The notes: generated from the sequence alone by a model not told the origin. A stretch of 64,000 bases of DNA from Ceratotherium simum simum (GCF_000283155.1 NW_004454240.1:3386271-3450270), one strand, 5' to 3'. Shown: positions 1 through 9,554, counted from the stretch's first letter. Numbers and translations are program-made.

Positions 1-324
1 GGCATCCCCAGGGCCCTGCCATCCTCCCCTGAGCCCTTCAGGTTGTCAACAGCAACAGCCTCTCTGTCCTCTGAGCTGGGAACACACAGGGAATCTGACC
101 TCATTCTTATCGCCTGGGGACACAGAACTGAGAAACCAAAGGTCAGAGCCTACTTGGGGATCCAGGGACTCTGGGTGGGCCTCAGACTTACTTTGTGACC
201 ATATACACTTAAGGCACAATTTCTTGACCACCTGCCAACCACTGGCCATTGTACTGTGCCCCGAGGGCCCAGCAACAAACCAGGCAGACACTGTCCCTGC
301 CCTCGTGGGGCGGATAGTCTAGAG

Positions 325-536
325 CAGGGGTCAGCGACCTTTTCTGCAAAAGGCCATATGGCAATTATTTGGGGCTTTGCAGTCTGTCACAACTACTCAA
401 CTCTTCCGTTGTAGTGTAAACGCAGCCATAGACAATATGTAAGCATATAGGCATGGTTGTGCTCCAGTAAAACTTCATTTACCAAAAAAAGCAGTAGGCC
501 AGACTTGGCCTGTAGACTGTAGTTTGCCAGCCTCTG
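325..536. mobile_element. Non-autonomous hAT (Charlie/MER1-like) transposon with target duplication
   Basis: A 212-bp element begins caggggtcagcgacc and ends in the approximate inverted complement gtttgccagcctctg. Its interior carries the familiar cgcagccatagacaatatg and agtaaaacttcattta segments. It is flanked by an 8-bp duplication, gtctagag at 317-324 and gtctagtg at 537-544, which differ at one base. Eight-base duplications are typical of hAT transposition. It carries no transposase. The exact subfamily is uncertain. Confidence 0.85.
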
Positions 537-1427
537 GTCTAGTGGGAGAAACGAACAAGTACCCAAGTATTTACAATCCATGATGAGCCATGCCATGCTA
601 GGATATCTACAGGGTGGCAGGGGAGAGTGGTGGAGGGGGATCAGAGCCTACAGGAGGGGCATCTAACCCAGACTTGAGGGGAAGAGAAGTCTGGGAAGGC
701 TTCCAGGAAGAGGTGACACCTGAGCCAAGTCCTAAAGGACACACATAGAGTCGTGTATAACTTGAGACCCAGAGGCTGAGGAGGAGTTGGCTAAGTGAAG
801 GGTGAAGGGACAAGTGTTTGGGCAGAAGCAGTATCGTGGGCAAAGCTCAGGAGCAGAAGATGACCTGGCACATTCAGTATGGCAGGGGAGGAGAGCAAGG
901 TGAGATCCTGCAGGCTCTTGAATTTTATTCTCGATCTCTGGGGTTGCTGAGCATGGCAATGACATGGTCCGATTTGCCCTTTGAAACATTCCTTCTGACT
1001 ACCTTGTGGTAAATGGGCTGGCTGTTGGGGGTCAGATGGAAGCAGGAAGGGGGAGAGGAGGCAACCTCAGGCAACAGATGATGAGGCCTGGACCAAGGTG
1101 GAAACCGTGGAGCTGGAGAGAAGCAGGTAGATTTAGTATGTGTTCAAGGTAGAATGGGCAGGACTTGGTGGTTGATTGGATGTCACAGGAGTGGGGGGAG
1201 AAAGGCATGGAGAATGCCTCCAGAATTCTGGTGGGGATGTAATGATGCCATCCATTGGGAGAGGGCACACAGGAAGAAGAGCAGGTTTGGAGAGGGTGGC
1301 AGCTGATGGATTTAGTTGGGACATGTTGAATTTGAGGTGAGTAGGGGACATCCTGGTGGAGATGACCTGGAGGCAATTAGAAATAGTGTCCTTAAGGCCT
1401 CATCATAGACAGCTCCCCTAGGGAGAA

Positions 1428-1505
1428 AAAGGAAAAGAGGAGAGGGAAGGGGGGGAGGCAGAGGAGAGGAGGGAAGGGGAGGAAAGGGGAAGGGAGAGTC
1501 TAAAG
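1428..1505. repeat. Purine-rich low-complexity tract
   Basis: A run of GGA, GGGA and GAGG on the + strand lies inside the antisense L2. It replaces the less biased sequence expected there and is probably a local slippage expansion. Confidence 0.75.
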
Positions 1506-1535
1506 CCCTGAGGAACTCCAACAGGAAAGAGACTA

Positions 1536-1734
1536 GGAAACAGTGGCCAAAAGGTTGGGGAGAAAAGTGGGAGAGGATTGGAGTCCCTTCCTCTCTCTGG
1601 TTCTCCTAGGCTCCTTCTCAGAGCTAAGAGGGTTTGCCTCAAGCATCTCCAAGATCTCTCTTGTTCTGTGGGCACAGCATGTAGCGACATAAGACAAGAG
1701 TGCAAAAATGCCCTCTGGGAGCACAGAAAATCCT
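1536..1734. other. Unassigned sequence between L2 fragments
   Basis: No repeat, exon or regulatory signature was recognised. It may be an unrecognisable part of the neighbouring antisense LINE. Confidence 0.4.
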
Positions 1735-2015
1735 TCAGCTTTTAGGAATCAGAGGAGGCATCACAGCTTTGAAGAATAAGGAGGATTTCCACAGGCCCAG
1801 GAGGTGAAAAGGGGTGGAAGTGGAGGAGTGGGGCAGGGCAGGGCGGGGTAAACATTCCAGGCCAAAGGAACGAGGTGAGGAAAAACCCAGAGGCAGGAAA
1901 ATGCAGGGAGTGTTGTGGAAATCCTGTGTAGTTGGTCTGTCATGACTGGGGCTTAGGATGCTGGCGGTGGGGTGAGGAGAAGGAGGGTGATGATAAAGAA
2001 GATTAAAGGGACAGT
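1735..2015 (-). mobile_element. Antisense L2-like LINE fragment
   Basis: The order of short motifs (tttgaagaataaggaggat, aacattccaggccaaagg, ggcaggaaaatgcaggga) follows the reverse complement of the L2 3'-terminal region. It is heavily diverged and carries no intact frame. Confidence 0.6.
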
Positions 2016-2019
2016 GGGT

Positions 2020-2105
2020 ACGGTTGAATTCTGTGTCAATCCCACAGTTGTGTGACCTTGGACAAGTCACTAAACAGAGCCTTAGTTTCCTCATTTGCAC
2101 CAACA
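2020..2105 (+). mobile_element. MIR SINE core fragment
   Basis: Contains tgtgaccttggacaagtcac followed by agccttagtttcctcatttg, the conserved MIR core. Both ends are missing. Confidence 0.85.
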
Positions 2106-2514
2106 CCTGCCCTCCCCTCTGGAAAGGGGATGGAAGAAGAGCCTTTTAGGCTGTGGAGCTGGTGTGTCTTCAGTCCCTGGCTGGGTTTCTAGAAAGATCA
2201 CATAGGTGGGGAATGCCGAGAATCCCCAGGTGGCAACCAGAGCTGGCCATGGATCACTCACAGGGACTCTGGCCCCTGCCTCTGCTGCCCCTTCCTATCT
2301 TCTATGACAACCAGGTTTCCCAGACAAGGGGAAAGAGACAAGAGAAGAGAAACTCTGGACTGGGCTCAGGACAAATCTGGCAGAGGACCCCCAAGGCAGT
2401 TCCTATTTCTGCCCTTGCCAGCCACCATCTGCCTCACTTGGGGAACCTCAGAGAGAAGGGACAGCAAGAGGGGTCTTCCTGTTCCTGGGTGTGTACCATG
2501 GGCCTGACCTGGTG

Positions 2515-2645
2515 CTTTTCACAACATCCCCATTTCACAGCTGACAAAATGGCCAGACAGCCAGGAAGCAGCAGAACTAGGACTAGAACTCAGGTCTGTC
2601 TGACTCCCAAACCCATGCTTGCCTTTGCCACTCCAGCAGCTGCGC
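2515..2645 (-). mobile_element. Antisense MIR fragment
   Basis: The stretch ccccatttcacagctgacaa, then agcagaactaggactagaac and tctgtctgactcccaaaccc, is the MIR core and 5' part read backwards. It lies inside the longest open frame of the window (2153-2848, 231 codons), which argues that the frame is accidental. Confidence 0.8.
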
Positions 2646-3564
2646 AAATTGGCTCTGGAAATGCCCCATCTGTGGCTGTGTGTCCAGAGAGGTCTCTCCT
2701 GGCTCCCTTTGCTCAAGATGACCCATGGGTTCCCTTGATGGTCCTCCCTCTCCTCCCCTTCATCTGCCCTGTCCTTCTCTGGCACGCACTCCCTCCAGCC
2801 AGCCCTGAAACCAGGGGCTGCCCACTCCACTGGGACCCAGACAGATGACGGCAGAATAATTGAAGTGTCCTTCCCATGACCTTGAGCTCTGGCAGGGCCT
2901 ACTTCCCTTGTGGTGATGGGGGCTGATGACAGCTCAGTGGCAAAAGGACATACACATAGAGAGATGGGCCACGTCAGAGCCTGCACGGCCAGGACACCCC
3001 AGCCTCCTGCCAGGGCAGCTAGCTGCCTTCCCTTCCCCATGCAGACAGCTAGGAATACCCCTGTCAAGTGATAGAGCTCAGCCACCACTCCTCCTCAGCC
3101 AGCCAGGAACACCTCTGATGACTGACGGGGCACAGTCATTTCCTATTGCCTCAGACAGATCCCCAGGTCACCTCTGCCAATGGAAGGGATGCAGCCACCT
3201 CCTCCTGCCTCTGTTAGACCCCAGGGGATACCTGCAGCAGCCACACACAAAGGTACACAGCACTGGGGAGTTGTACACAGAGCTGTAAGAGACACGCAGG
3301 GCTCCCAGGAGCCCTGGGAGGCTGTAGATATAGATACCAGCCTCCCCAGGGCTTGGACACTGATGAACACCAGTACCACCAGGCCCACATGCTGGGCCCT
3401 CACTGTAGGCCAATGCAGCCAGCACAAGGGTGAGAGGAGGCTGCCTGAATATATACAGATAATCTGGGCCCTTCCGTGGTCCAGCCCACTCTTCCAATTC
3501 AGGCTGCAGGCCCATGTATGCATACACACATCCCCACATGCTCATCACTATCAGCTACCTCAAC
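2646..3564. other. Unique GC-rich DNA with no gene recognised
   Basis: Open frames of 120-206 codons cover this part on both strands, but none resembles a known protein or starts in a convincing context. A perfect 14-bp palindrome (ggcagctagctgcc) sits at 3014-3027. The sequence is rich in short cagcc/ccagg words but shows no clear period. Confidence 0.5.
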
Positions 3565-3720
3565 ACACACGTTGTGATGCTAACTCTGGGCAAGGCCCTG
3601 GGCTGGGCCCTTGGCTAACAGAAAGGAATCAGAAAAGCCCCTCACTCACACAGAGCTCACAGGCTAGGGGAGAGCCTATAGGTGATAAATCCAATGGGAC
3701 CTTAGGTTCAACTACAAGAA
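3565..3720 (-). mobile_element. Antisense L2 3' region fragment
   Basis: Resembles the reversed L2 segment with gggcaaggccctgggctggg, cagagctcacaggctagggg and aggtgataaatccaatggga. Strongly diverged. Confidence 0.55.
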
Positions 3721-3974
3721 CCACCGCGTATGGAAGGAGCAAGGTGATGTTCTGGTCCTCTGAAGCCTTGCCAAGACCCCACCTGGGGGACTGGATCTAG
3801 TTATGGGCCCCACACATTAAGTGGTCACAGACCAGGCTCTGTGAGAACAGTCAGAGTTGAAGGGGCTTTTGGGCCTGGAGAAGAGTAGACTCAGGAGAAC
3901 TTGAACTCTGAAGTCAAGGGATGGGGTTGTCACAGGGAAGATGAGGTGTGTGGCCCCAGGAGACAAAGCTAGGA

Positions 3975-4212
3975 CCCATTGATGAAAGCTACAAGGAGAC
4001 CAATTTCAGATGAAACATCTAACAGATGGCTATGCTGAGATAGAACAGGATGGCATTTGAGGAAGTGAGCTTCCCATCACTGGAGGTGTACAAGTAGAGT
4101 TTAGGCAATCACTGTGCAGGATGCTGCAGAGGGGACTCAAGCTCTGTGTGGGGGCTGGGACTAGATGGCTGCTAAGGGTAATTCCAACGTCGAGGGTCCA
4201 TGACTCTGGGAT
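3975..4212 (+). mobile_element. L3/CR1 LINE 3' end
   Basis: Shows the 3'-terminal CR1-type landmarks in order: gtgagcttcccatcactgga, ggtgtacaagtagag, gatgctgcagaggggactca and gggactagatggctgctaag, ending in gggattcta. This is the conserved 3' tail of mammalian L3/CR1 elements. Truncated at its 5' side. Confidence 0.8.
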
Positions 4213-4217
4213 TCTAA

Positions 4218-4328
4218 TCTAACTCCTTTATGCTACAGAAGAGACTGAGGCCCAGAGAGAGGCAGGGTCATACTCAAGATCACACAGAGAGTTAGTGGTA
4301 CTCAGAAGACTAGACCCAGGATTCCTCA
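4218..4328 (-). mobile_element. Antisense MIR fragment
   Basis: Contains agaagagactgaggcccaga, agatcacacagagagttagt and agacccaggattcc, the MIR core read backwards. It abuts the L3 tail on its left. Confidence 0.8.
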
Positions 4329-4329
4329 C

Positions 4330-5045
4330 TCCCCACCTTGGATCCCCCTATCCTCGGACTATCTTTGTCAGAGCAAACCTCCTTGGCTGATCCAGAAGCT
4401 CCCCTCCCCACCCTACATCCTGGGTGGCCTGACACCCCATGGTCTTCTTTCCCAGCTCCAGCCTGGGCTCAGCTGATGGATGAGCTCCTTGTTGGAGTGC
4501 CTCTCCTTCCAGCACCGTCTCCACAAATGGTTGCTCTCAGGCCTGCTGGCTGAAAGGAAATTCACATTTGACCTGGAGCCAGATGTAGAGCAAAGGGAAG
4601 TAGGGAAACAGGAGATCCAGGGCCTGGAAGGCCAGGCTGGGACCCACAGACCTCACAAATCCCTCAGTGCCTAGGTGTCTGATAGACTGTTGCTGAGTGA
4701 GGCAGTGAGCCTCTTCTGGAGCAGGGGCATTGGAAAGTCTCATGGAGCAATGAGAAGGGCCTCATAGACCCTAGTACAAATTCCAAAGACCCAGGAAACC
4801 TTCCTCGTTCATTTCAAGTTTCCCTAGACCTCACCCTGGACATCATCCAGGCCTTTATTTCCTGAACAGAATCCCACAGTCTAGCCCTCTCCCTCTTCCC
4901 TCATCCTGCCAACCACAGAGTACTTCTGTCCTACCCATCAGGATACAGCAAGGCAACTTGCTAAACTGGTAAATCATTTTTGTGAAAGAGCTGCTTCTTG
5001 TTGTCATTAAGAATGATGCAAAAAAAAAAAATCTACCCATGTATT
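4330..5045. other. Unique sequence without a recognised feature
   Basis: Contains an A11 run near 5020 and no convincing exon or repeat. The open frame at 4338-4553 (71 codons) matches nothing I know. Confidence 0.4.
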
Positions 5046-5047
5046 TA

Positions 5048-5155
5048 ACCTTCACATTTTACAAATTATAAAACAGAGGTTTGGGGGTTTGGAGGGTAAA
5101 AAGGGCTTGTCCAGGGTAGAACACTGACCTCCAATCTCCCAGTCCATGGATATTA
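5048..5155 (-). mobile_element. Probable antisense MIR fragment
   Basis: A degraded version of the reversed MIR core: attttacaaattataaaaca, then ggcttgtccagggtagaaca. Confidence 0.5.
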
Positions 5156-5221
5156 TCACCCCATCCCTTCAGCATGTTGAGGTTGACAAACTACTCTCTG
5201 TTGTCTCCTGGGCCCTTTGTA

Positions 5222-5325
5222 ATTACAGATGAGGTAAGCATGATTACCCTCATTTTAAGAAAAAGGAAACTGAAGCCAAGAGACTCTCAGTGACTTTCCA
5301 GCTACCTTTCCTTAACAACCAATAA
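5222..5325 (-). mobile_element. Antisense MIR fragment
   Basis: Contains gattaccctcattttaagaa and ggaaactgaagccaagagac, matching the reversed 'tctgtaaaatggggataat' part of MIR. Confidence 0.65.
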
Positions 5326-5444
5326 TGTAACACGTGTTAATTGGTGAAGAGGCTGTACTCGGGATGATGACTTAGAAAAGGGACACTAATGGTGGACTTG
5401 CAGGCACCATTTCAGGCCTATGAGGGAGACATGTGGAGCAGTCA

Positions 5445-5665
5445 TTCCAAAACACCACTCTATGGATAAGTGCCTAAGAATCACCTGAGAAATTAACAAA
5501 TATATGTTTTTTTGTGTGCACACACATGCGCAATTATGTTTTCTTGGGATCTATTCTAAATGATTCCATAGCCATTAGGTAGGCCCAGGAATCTTTATTT
5601 TTAACTAGAACCTCAGGAGAATCTGATGTGTAGCCAGTTTTGGAAGCAACTGCTTTAGAGGAGCC
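5445..5665. mobile_element. MER5-like hAT relic
   Basis: Has the layout of the MER5 group: taagaatcacctgagaaatt near the left end, ggcccaggaatctttatttt in the middle and aggagaatctgatgtgtagc near the right. The ends resemble degraded CAGTGGTT-type inverted repeats. A TG/CA-rich insertion (about 5508-5530) lengthens it. Confidence 0.6.
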
Positions 5666-5721
5666 TTACATTCTAAAGGCAGGGCTGGTCCTGGAAGGAA
5701 TTCTCTGGAGGACACATTTGC

Positions 5722-5737
5722 GTGGGTTTAAACCCAC
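5722..5737. repeat. Perfect 16-bp palindrome
   Basis: The sequence gtgggtttaaacccac equals its own reverse complement over all 16 bases. It is followed directly by the CpG-rich string tcgtacgcgtataag, unusual in this CpG-poor setting. Confidence 0.9.
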
Positions 5738-5864
5738 TCCTCGTACGCGTATAAGACAAAGGGTGTGTGCAGATATTGGGTAGCTAATAGTCATTTGCCA
5801 CCACTTCCTCTTTTCTCCCATTCAGCAGATGGGAGGCTGAGCTACAGGGGTTGAGTCTTGGTTA

Positions 5865-6025
5865 GTCTAAGCGTATTTGACTCACTTGGAGAGCTTTTAA
5901 AAAATACCGGTAATGAGGCCCCACCTCCAGAGATCAAATTGATCTGGGAGTGGGGTCTGGGCACCGGTATTTTTTAAAAGTACTTCAGGAAATCCTCGTG
6001 TATAGCCAGTGTTGAGAATACTCGT
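5865..6025. mobile_element. MER5/Charlie-like hAT relic with long internal inverted repeat
   Basis: Carries cacttggagagcttttaaa, ggccccacctccagag, atctgggagtggggtctggg and gtgtatagccagtgttgaga, the order seen in MER5-type hAT elements. Near-perfect arms aaaaaataccggt (about 5901-5913) and accggtattttttaaa (about 5963-5978) can pair with each other. Confidence 0.7.
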
Positions 6026-6029
6026 CTAA

Positions 6030-6455
6030 GCTGGTCATGATAATTCCAATCTCTTTGCCATGTGGTTGGGTTCAGCTTGGGCACATGACACAATTCTGAC
6101 CAATGAGAGGCATGGACAGAAAGCTGCTGGGGGATTCTGAGGGAGGCTGCTTTGTTTTTAAAAGGGGACATAAGGCAAGGGTGTTACTCCTTCAAGTCTT
6201 TGGATTTTGTTGAATTAGAGTGTGATACTCAGAGCTGCTGCAGCCACCTTCTGACCATGAAGGAGCAGGCCTAAGGACAAAAGCCAAGAGCTGAGAATGG
6301 TGGAGCAGAAAGATGGAAAGAACTTGAGTTCTTGATGCTGAATAAACCAACCACTGAAACATTCTTCTTTAGGACTTCCTCTACAGGATAATAAATGTGC
6401 TTATTGTGTAAGCCATTTTGAGTGTCTTTTCTCTTACTTGCAGCCAAATGCTATC
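6030..6455 (+). mobile_element. LTR-like repeat ending in a polyadenylation signal
   Basis: Motifs in order are tcagcttgggcacatgacac, ctgaccaatgagaggcat, actcagagctgctgcagcca, ggtggagcagaaagatggaa, gataataaatgtgcttattg and cttacttgcagccaaatgct. I recall this arrangement as a common mammalian dispersed repeat with an AATAAA near its 3' end. I cannot fix the family (LTR-type is my best guess). No coding content. Confidence 0.55.
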
Positions 6456-6565
6456 CCCATTCAATGGAAGAGGAAACTGAAGATCAGAGACATTAAGTTA
6501 TAAACCAAGATCACAGAGCTAGTTAGTAGCAGAGCTGAGATGAGATGAAGGCTATACCCTTTACC
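6445..6565 (-). mobile_element. Antisense MIR fragment
   Basis: Contains tggaagaggaaactgaagat, agatcacagagctagttagt and agcagagctgagatgagat, the MIR core reversed. Confidence 0.8.
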
Positions 6566-6573
6566 ACCATCAA

Positions 6574-6574
<1 letters not shown>

Positions 6575-6616
<42 letters not shown>
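6575..6616. repeat. (CA)n microsatellite
   Basis: About 21 uninterrupted CA dinucleotides. It directly follows the antisense MIR. Likely polymorphic in length. Confidence 0.97.
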
Positions 6617-6774
6617 AGCCCTCAAACCCTAGGTGGTGTAGAGTAGTGGAAAAAGCATTGAGCTATGAGAGGAGGCCTGGGGTGGAGAGATGGGGATAGA
6701 GGCCACTTAGCAGTGATTATCAGGTCAAGCATCCTGTGGCTGTCTCCTGCCTCCCAGCAGGGGGGTGGCAGCTA

Positions 6775-6865
6775 GCACCTTCTCTGTCTCCATCAGCCAT
6801 TAATTAAAACTTGACAAGAAGATTAATGCACAGGGGACAGTTTTAATTAGAGACTCCTGGAACGT
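6775..6865. promoter_or_regulatory. Candidate noncoding regulatory element with TAAT sites
   Basis: A repeat-free stretch carries ccattaattaaaact, agattaatgcac and ttttaattagagac within 75 bases. These are homeodomain-type cores (TAATTA/ATTAAT). The interpretation as an enhancer is inference. Sequence conservation could not be tested. Confidence 0.35.
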
Positions 6866-6892
6866 TAGTGCTGGCACAGAACTAAGAGACTA

Positions 6893-7015
6893 GGTCTTCC
6901 TGTCTCCTCATTGTATAAATGGGGAAACTGAGGCCCAGAGAAGAGGAGGGATTGGCCTAAGGTTCTTCAAGGAGTCTGTGGCTCAGGAGTCCAGGTGCCC
7001 TGTGTGCCTCCCTGG
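6893..7015 (-). mobile_element. Antisense MIR fragment
   Basis: Contains cattgtataaatggggaaac followed by tgaggcccagagaagaggag, then agtccaggtgccctgtg, the reversed MIR core and 5' side. Confidence 0.8.
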
Positions 7016-7054
7016 CCAAGCCTCTTTCTTCTGCCCTGGGATCCCTCACATACA

Positions 7055-7150
7055 GGACAGCTTTAATTAACTTATTATCCCATTCAATTTGTCACTGATT
7101 TCCAGGGCCCTAGCAAAGGCCTACAACTAAAGCTCCCTTTTGTGCAAACT
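7055..7150. promoter_or_regulatory. Second candidate TAAT-rich noncoding element
   Basis: Non-repeat sequence with ctttaattaacttattatcc and cattcaatttgtcactg. It lies about 190 bp after the candidate at 6775-6865 and may be part of the same element, split by an old MIR. Function is inferred only. Confidence 0.3.
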
Positions 7151-7319
7151 CTGCCTCGCCCCAGGGGGCTGATGGGATAAGGGCAACCATTGAGGAGCCC
7201 AGGGCAGCGGAGTTTGACCACCTACTTCCCAGGGTCCAACCCAGCTCGGGTTCTGTGCCTGGGAATGACCAGCCTTGGGATGTTTCGCCTTTTCCTTTTT
7301 CACGAGAGGGGTGGGAATA

Positions 7320-7425
7320 TCACTAATCAGTTATCCCAACCCCTCAATTTGCAAAATGCTGTCCATTATCTCAATTGATATTCACATCAACCCTGCGTCT
7401 TAAGGTTTTATTCCTTTTAAAAATA
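7320..7425 (-). mobile_element. Probable antisense MIR fragment
   Basis: Resembles the reversed MIR 3' half: ccattatctcaattgatatt, cacatcaaccctgcgtctta. Confidence 0.55.
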
Positions 7426-7429
7426 CTTC

Positions 7430-7620
7430 TATTATTTTTTTGAACTAAACATTTTCTTTGTCAGAAAATTCACACAGTGCCTAAGTATATATGGTAAAAA
7501 GTTAAAAGTTCTCCTCATCCCCGCCTCACTCACCGTTAACAGTTTGCTGTCTATCATCTCTAGACTTCTCCCCTTCACACACACATACATGTATGTTGCG
7601 TTTCCCCCTATTGTCACAAC
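7430..7620 (-). mobile_element. Probable antisense old L1 (L1M-type) 3' fragment
   Basis: Contains caccgttaacagtttgctgt, atctctagacttctcc and cacacacatacatgtatgtt, similar to the reverse of the L1M tail seen in the sense direction at 19301-19525. Confidence 0.45.
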
Positions 7621-7760
7621 CTGCCCCACCTTGAAGGGAGCTTCAGGGTATAGCAAGGAGCAGAAGAAAGGTCATGGTGGGACCCTCGGCAGAAGCCTCC
7701 TGGAAACTGCTTCTCCTTCACACAGGCATCCAATCAGGGCCCCCAGGTAGCCCATAGTGC

Positions 7761-7860
7761 CTTGTGCCAATTTGAAAAAGGTGCCCCTCTGGGCAGACAA
7801 TTTAGAAAAGAGTGCCCCTTCTTGGGGCAGACGCTACTCCACACCAGGGCATACAGCTTG
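7761..7860. repeat. Unclassified ancient repeat, internally duplicated
   Basis: The unit at 7767-7798 (ccaatttgaaaaaggtgccc...gggcagac) is followed at once by a second version at 7798-7832 (caatttagaaaagagtgccc...ggggcagac). A third version lies at 25363-25402. The family name is not known to me. Confidence 0.6.
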
Positions 7861-7954
7861 GCAGGAGGAGCAGGAGCAGCACTCCAGGCCCCGCTTGGCC
7901 TCTGACAGAACAGGGCGTCTGCCTTCACATCTCCAACATCCCCCGTCTCTGCCC

Positions 7955-8215
7955 CTTTCTGTCCACGGCCACTGTCGCTGCCCTACGTCAGGCTACCATC
8001 ATCCCTCCCTGGGATTCCAGCTGCCCCAGCCTTCTCACCAGTGTCCCTGCCTCTCATCTGCCCCTCCACGTCTCCTCCTCGCTGCTGCCAGACAGATTGT
8101 TCTCACAGGCAAAGCAGATTATATCCTTCCTAGGCTAAGCCCCTCAATTACTTCCTCTTACCTCAGGATGAAGGCCATGCTCCTTAAGGATGGCACTTAA
8201 GGACCTTCACACATC
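7955..8215 (+). mobile_element. Sense L2 LINE fragment
   Basis: Follows the coding-sense L2 region after the reverse transcriptase: ctgccctacgtcaggctacc, ctgccagacagattgttctc, cttcctcttacctcaggatg and ccttaaggatggcacttaag. Frames are broken. Confidence 0.65.
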
Positions 8216-8221
8216 GGCTCA

Positions 8222-8415
8222 GCACAGGGGCTCTGCACCAGCTGGCTTGGGTGTGAATCCTGGCTCTACCACTTACCAGCTGATGACCTCGGGCAATATA
8301 TTTACCTCCCTATGCCTCAATTTCCTTATCTGGAAAATGGGAATGATGATGATACTAACAGTATCTACTTTGTTGGATGGTAGTGAGGAGCGAATGAGGT
8401 AATTCAGAGCTTTGG
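8222..8415 (+). mobile_element. Nearly complete MIR SINE
   Basis: Contains gtgtgaatcctggctctacc, acttaccagctgatgacctc, ctcaatttccttatctggaa and gtagtgaggagcgaatgagg in MIR order. Confidence 0.9.
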
Positions 8416-8747
8416 ACTGTACCTATGAGCTGAGGCCCCAGCAGCACAAGAGCACCTGTGGCTTGGGCCCCAAAGGGACCTCAGCCTGAGCAGGCCTGAG
8501 CCACAGTTCCATGCAAGTCAGAAAACGGAGCTGTAGGTGGTGGGAGGGAAGGAGGGTGCTGTGAGAGAGGCTGAACATGGCCTTGTTTCCAGGAGCTGAG
8601 AGGATGAGCTGGCTTTGGCTGGGCAGTTCACAGAAGGGGGTCCTGGGAAGGGGGAGGAACTGTAAGCCCAGGCTCCCAAGGCCCCTGCAGCCCCTGCCCT
8701 GGGTCCTGGGAGGGAGGGAGGCCAGAATGCCTCAGGTCTCCCTGGGG

Positions 8748-8885
8748 GCTCCTGAGCCTCAGTTTTCTCATCTGCGAAATGAGGGTTCGAATTACTTCAC
8801 GGAGTAGCTGTGAGATTAAGGGAATAATGCCCAGAACCTCCCAGCACAACACCTGGAGCATCATAGGCAGTCAATAAACCCTTGG
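8748..8885 (+). mobile_element. MIR 3' half
   Basis: Starts at tgagcctcagttttctcatc and runs through gtagctgtgagattaaggga and catcataggcagtcaataaa, the MIR 3' tail. Confidence 0.85.
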
Positions 8886-9074
8886 GGAGGGGAGGAAAGG
8901 GGAGAGCTCCGACACCCAAGCGGGGGCACAAGGCCAAATGCCGCCTGCCTGTCCGCCTGCCCCATAGGGGATGACAAGATGGGACGATGGGACACTTCCC
9001 AGGTACTGCAGGAGTGCTGCTGGCTCTCGTTGGAGCCAGGGTAGTGGGGGAAAGGGGAGTTTGGCTGCACCCCA

Positions 9075-9235
9075 ATGCACATCAGGCATTGGAAAGACGG
9101 CAGCCAGGCTCTTCACTTCTCTGAACCTCAATCCCCCTACCTGTAAAGTGGGGATAGTATCACCAGGCCCACAGGCTTGTGTGAAGCTGAAATAAGCTAA
9201 AGAACACAAAAGCATATCACACAGGATGTGGGCGC
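9075..9235 (+). mobile_element. MIR fragment
   Basis: Contains cttctctgaacctcaatccc, acctgtaaagtggggatagt and tgtgaagctgaaataagcta. Confidence 0.85.
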
Positions 9236-9254
9236 TTACTGGTTTATCATCTAC

Positions 9255-9490
9255 GATAGAAGCAATTTAGGATCGAGGCTCTGGCTTGGGAGTAAGACTC
9301 ATAAAGGTAGAAGTCTGGGTCTCGCCTCCCTAGATATGTAGGTAGACAAGTCACTGAACTTTCCTTAGTCTCAGTTTCCTCATCTATAAAATGAGAATAA
9401 TAATGTACCCACTTCACAGGATTTGGGAGGAATTTCAATGAGATCATTTCAATACATTTCCCAGCCCATGAAAACATTCAATACATATTA
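9255..9490 (+). mobile_element. MIR SINE
   Basis: A separate copy just after the previous one: aagtcactgaactttcctta, gtctcagtttcctcatctat, aatgagaataataatgtacc and a degraded tail. Confidence 0.9.
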
Positions 9491-9554
9491 TTTTTAAGAT
9501 AATATCATTCCTCAAGCACCCAGGTCTTAAACCTCCAAATTTCTTTCCCCAACC

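Larger units (their letters stand above)
250..1535 (-). mobile_element. Antisense L2 LINE relic, interrupted by a hAT element
   Basis: The left edge resembles the reverse complement of the L2 3' region (gcagacactgtccctgccct, then tctagtgggag). The copy resumes after the hAT element at 325-536 and runs on through sequence equivalent to the L2 reverse-transcriptase region read backwards: gcaatgacatggtccg near 955, tgttcaaggtagaatgggca near 1140, tgggacatgttgaatttgag near 1318 and ccctgaggaactcc near 1508. All frames are broken, so no protein is made. A purine-rich expansion lies inside at about 1428-1500. Assignment is by recall of the consensus. Confidence 0.8.

Noticed and set aside
2153..2848. 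Longest open frame (231 codons, + strand)
   Set aside because: It runs through an antisense MIR at 2515-2645 and shows no protein domain, start context or splice signals. A frame of this length is expected by chance in GC-rich DNA of this size.
3180..3800. 206-codon frame, + strand
   Set aside because: Its second half is antisense L2, and two antisense frames overlap it. No credible product.
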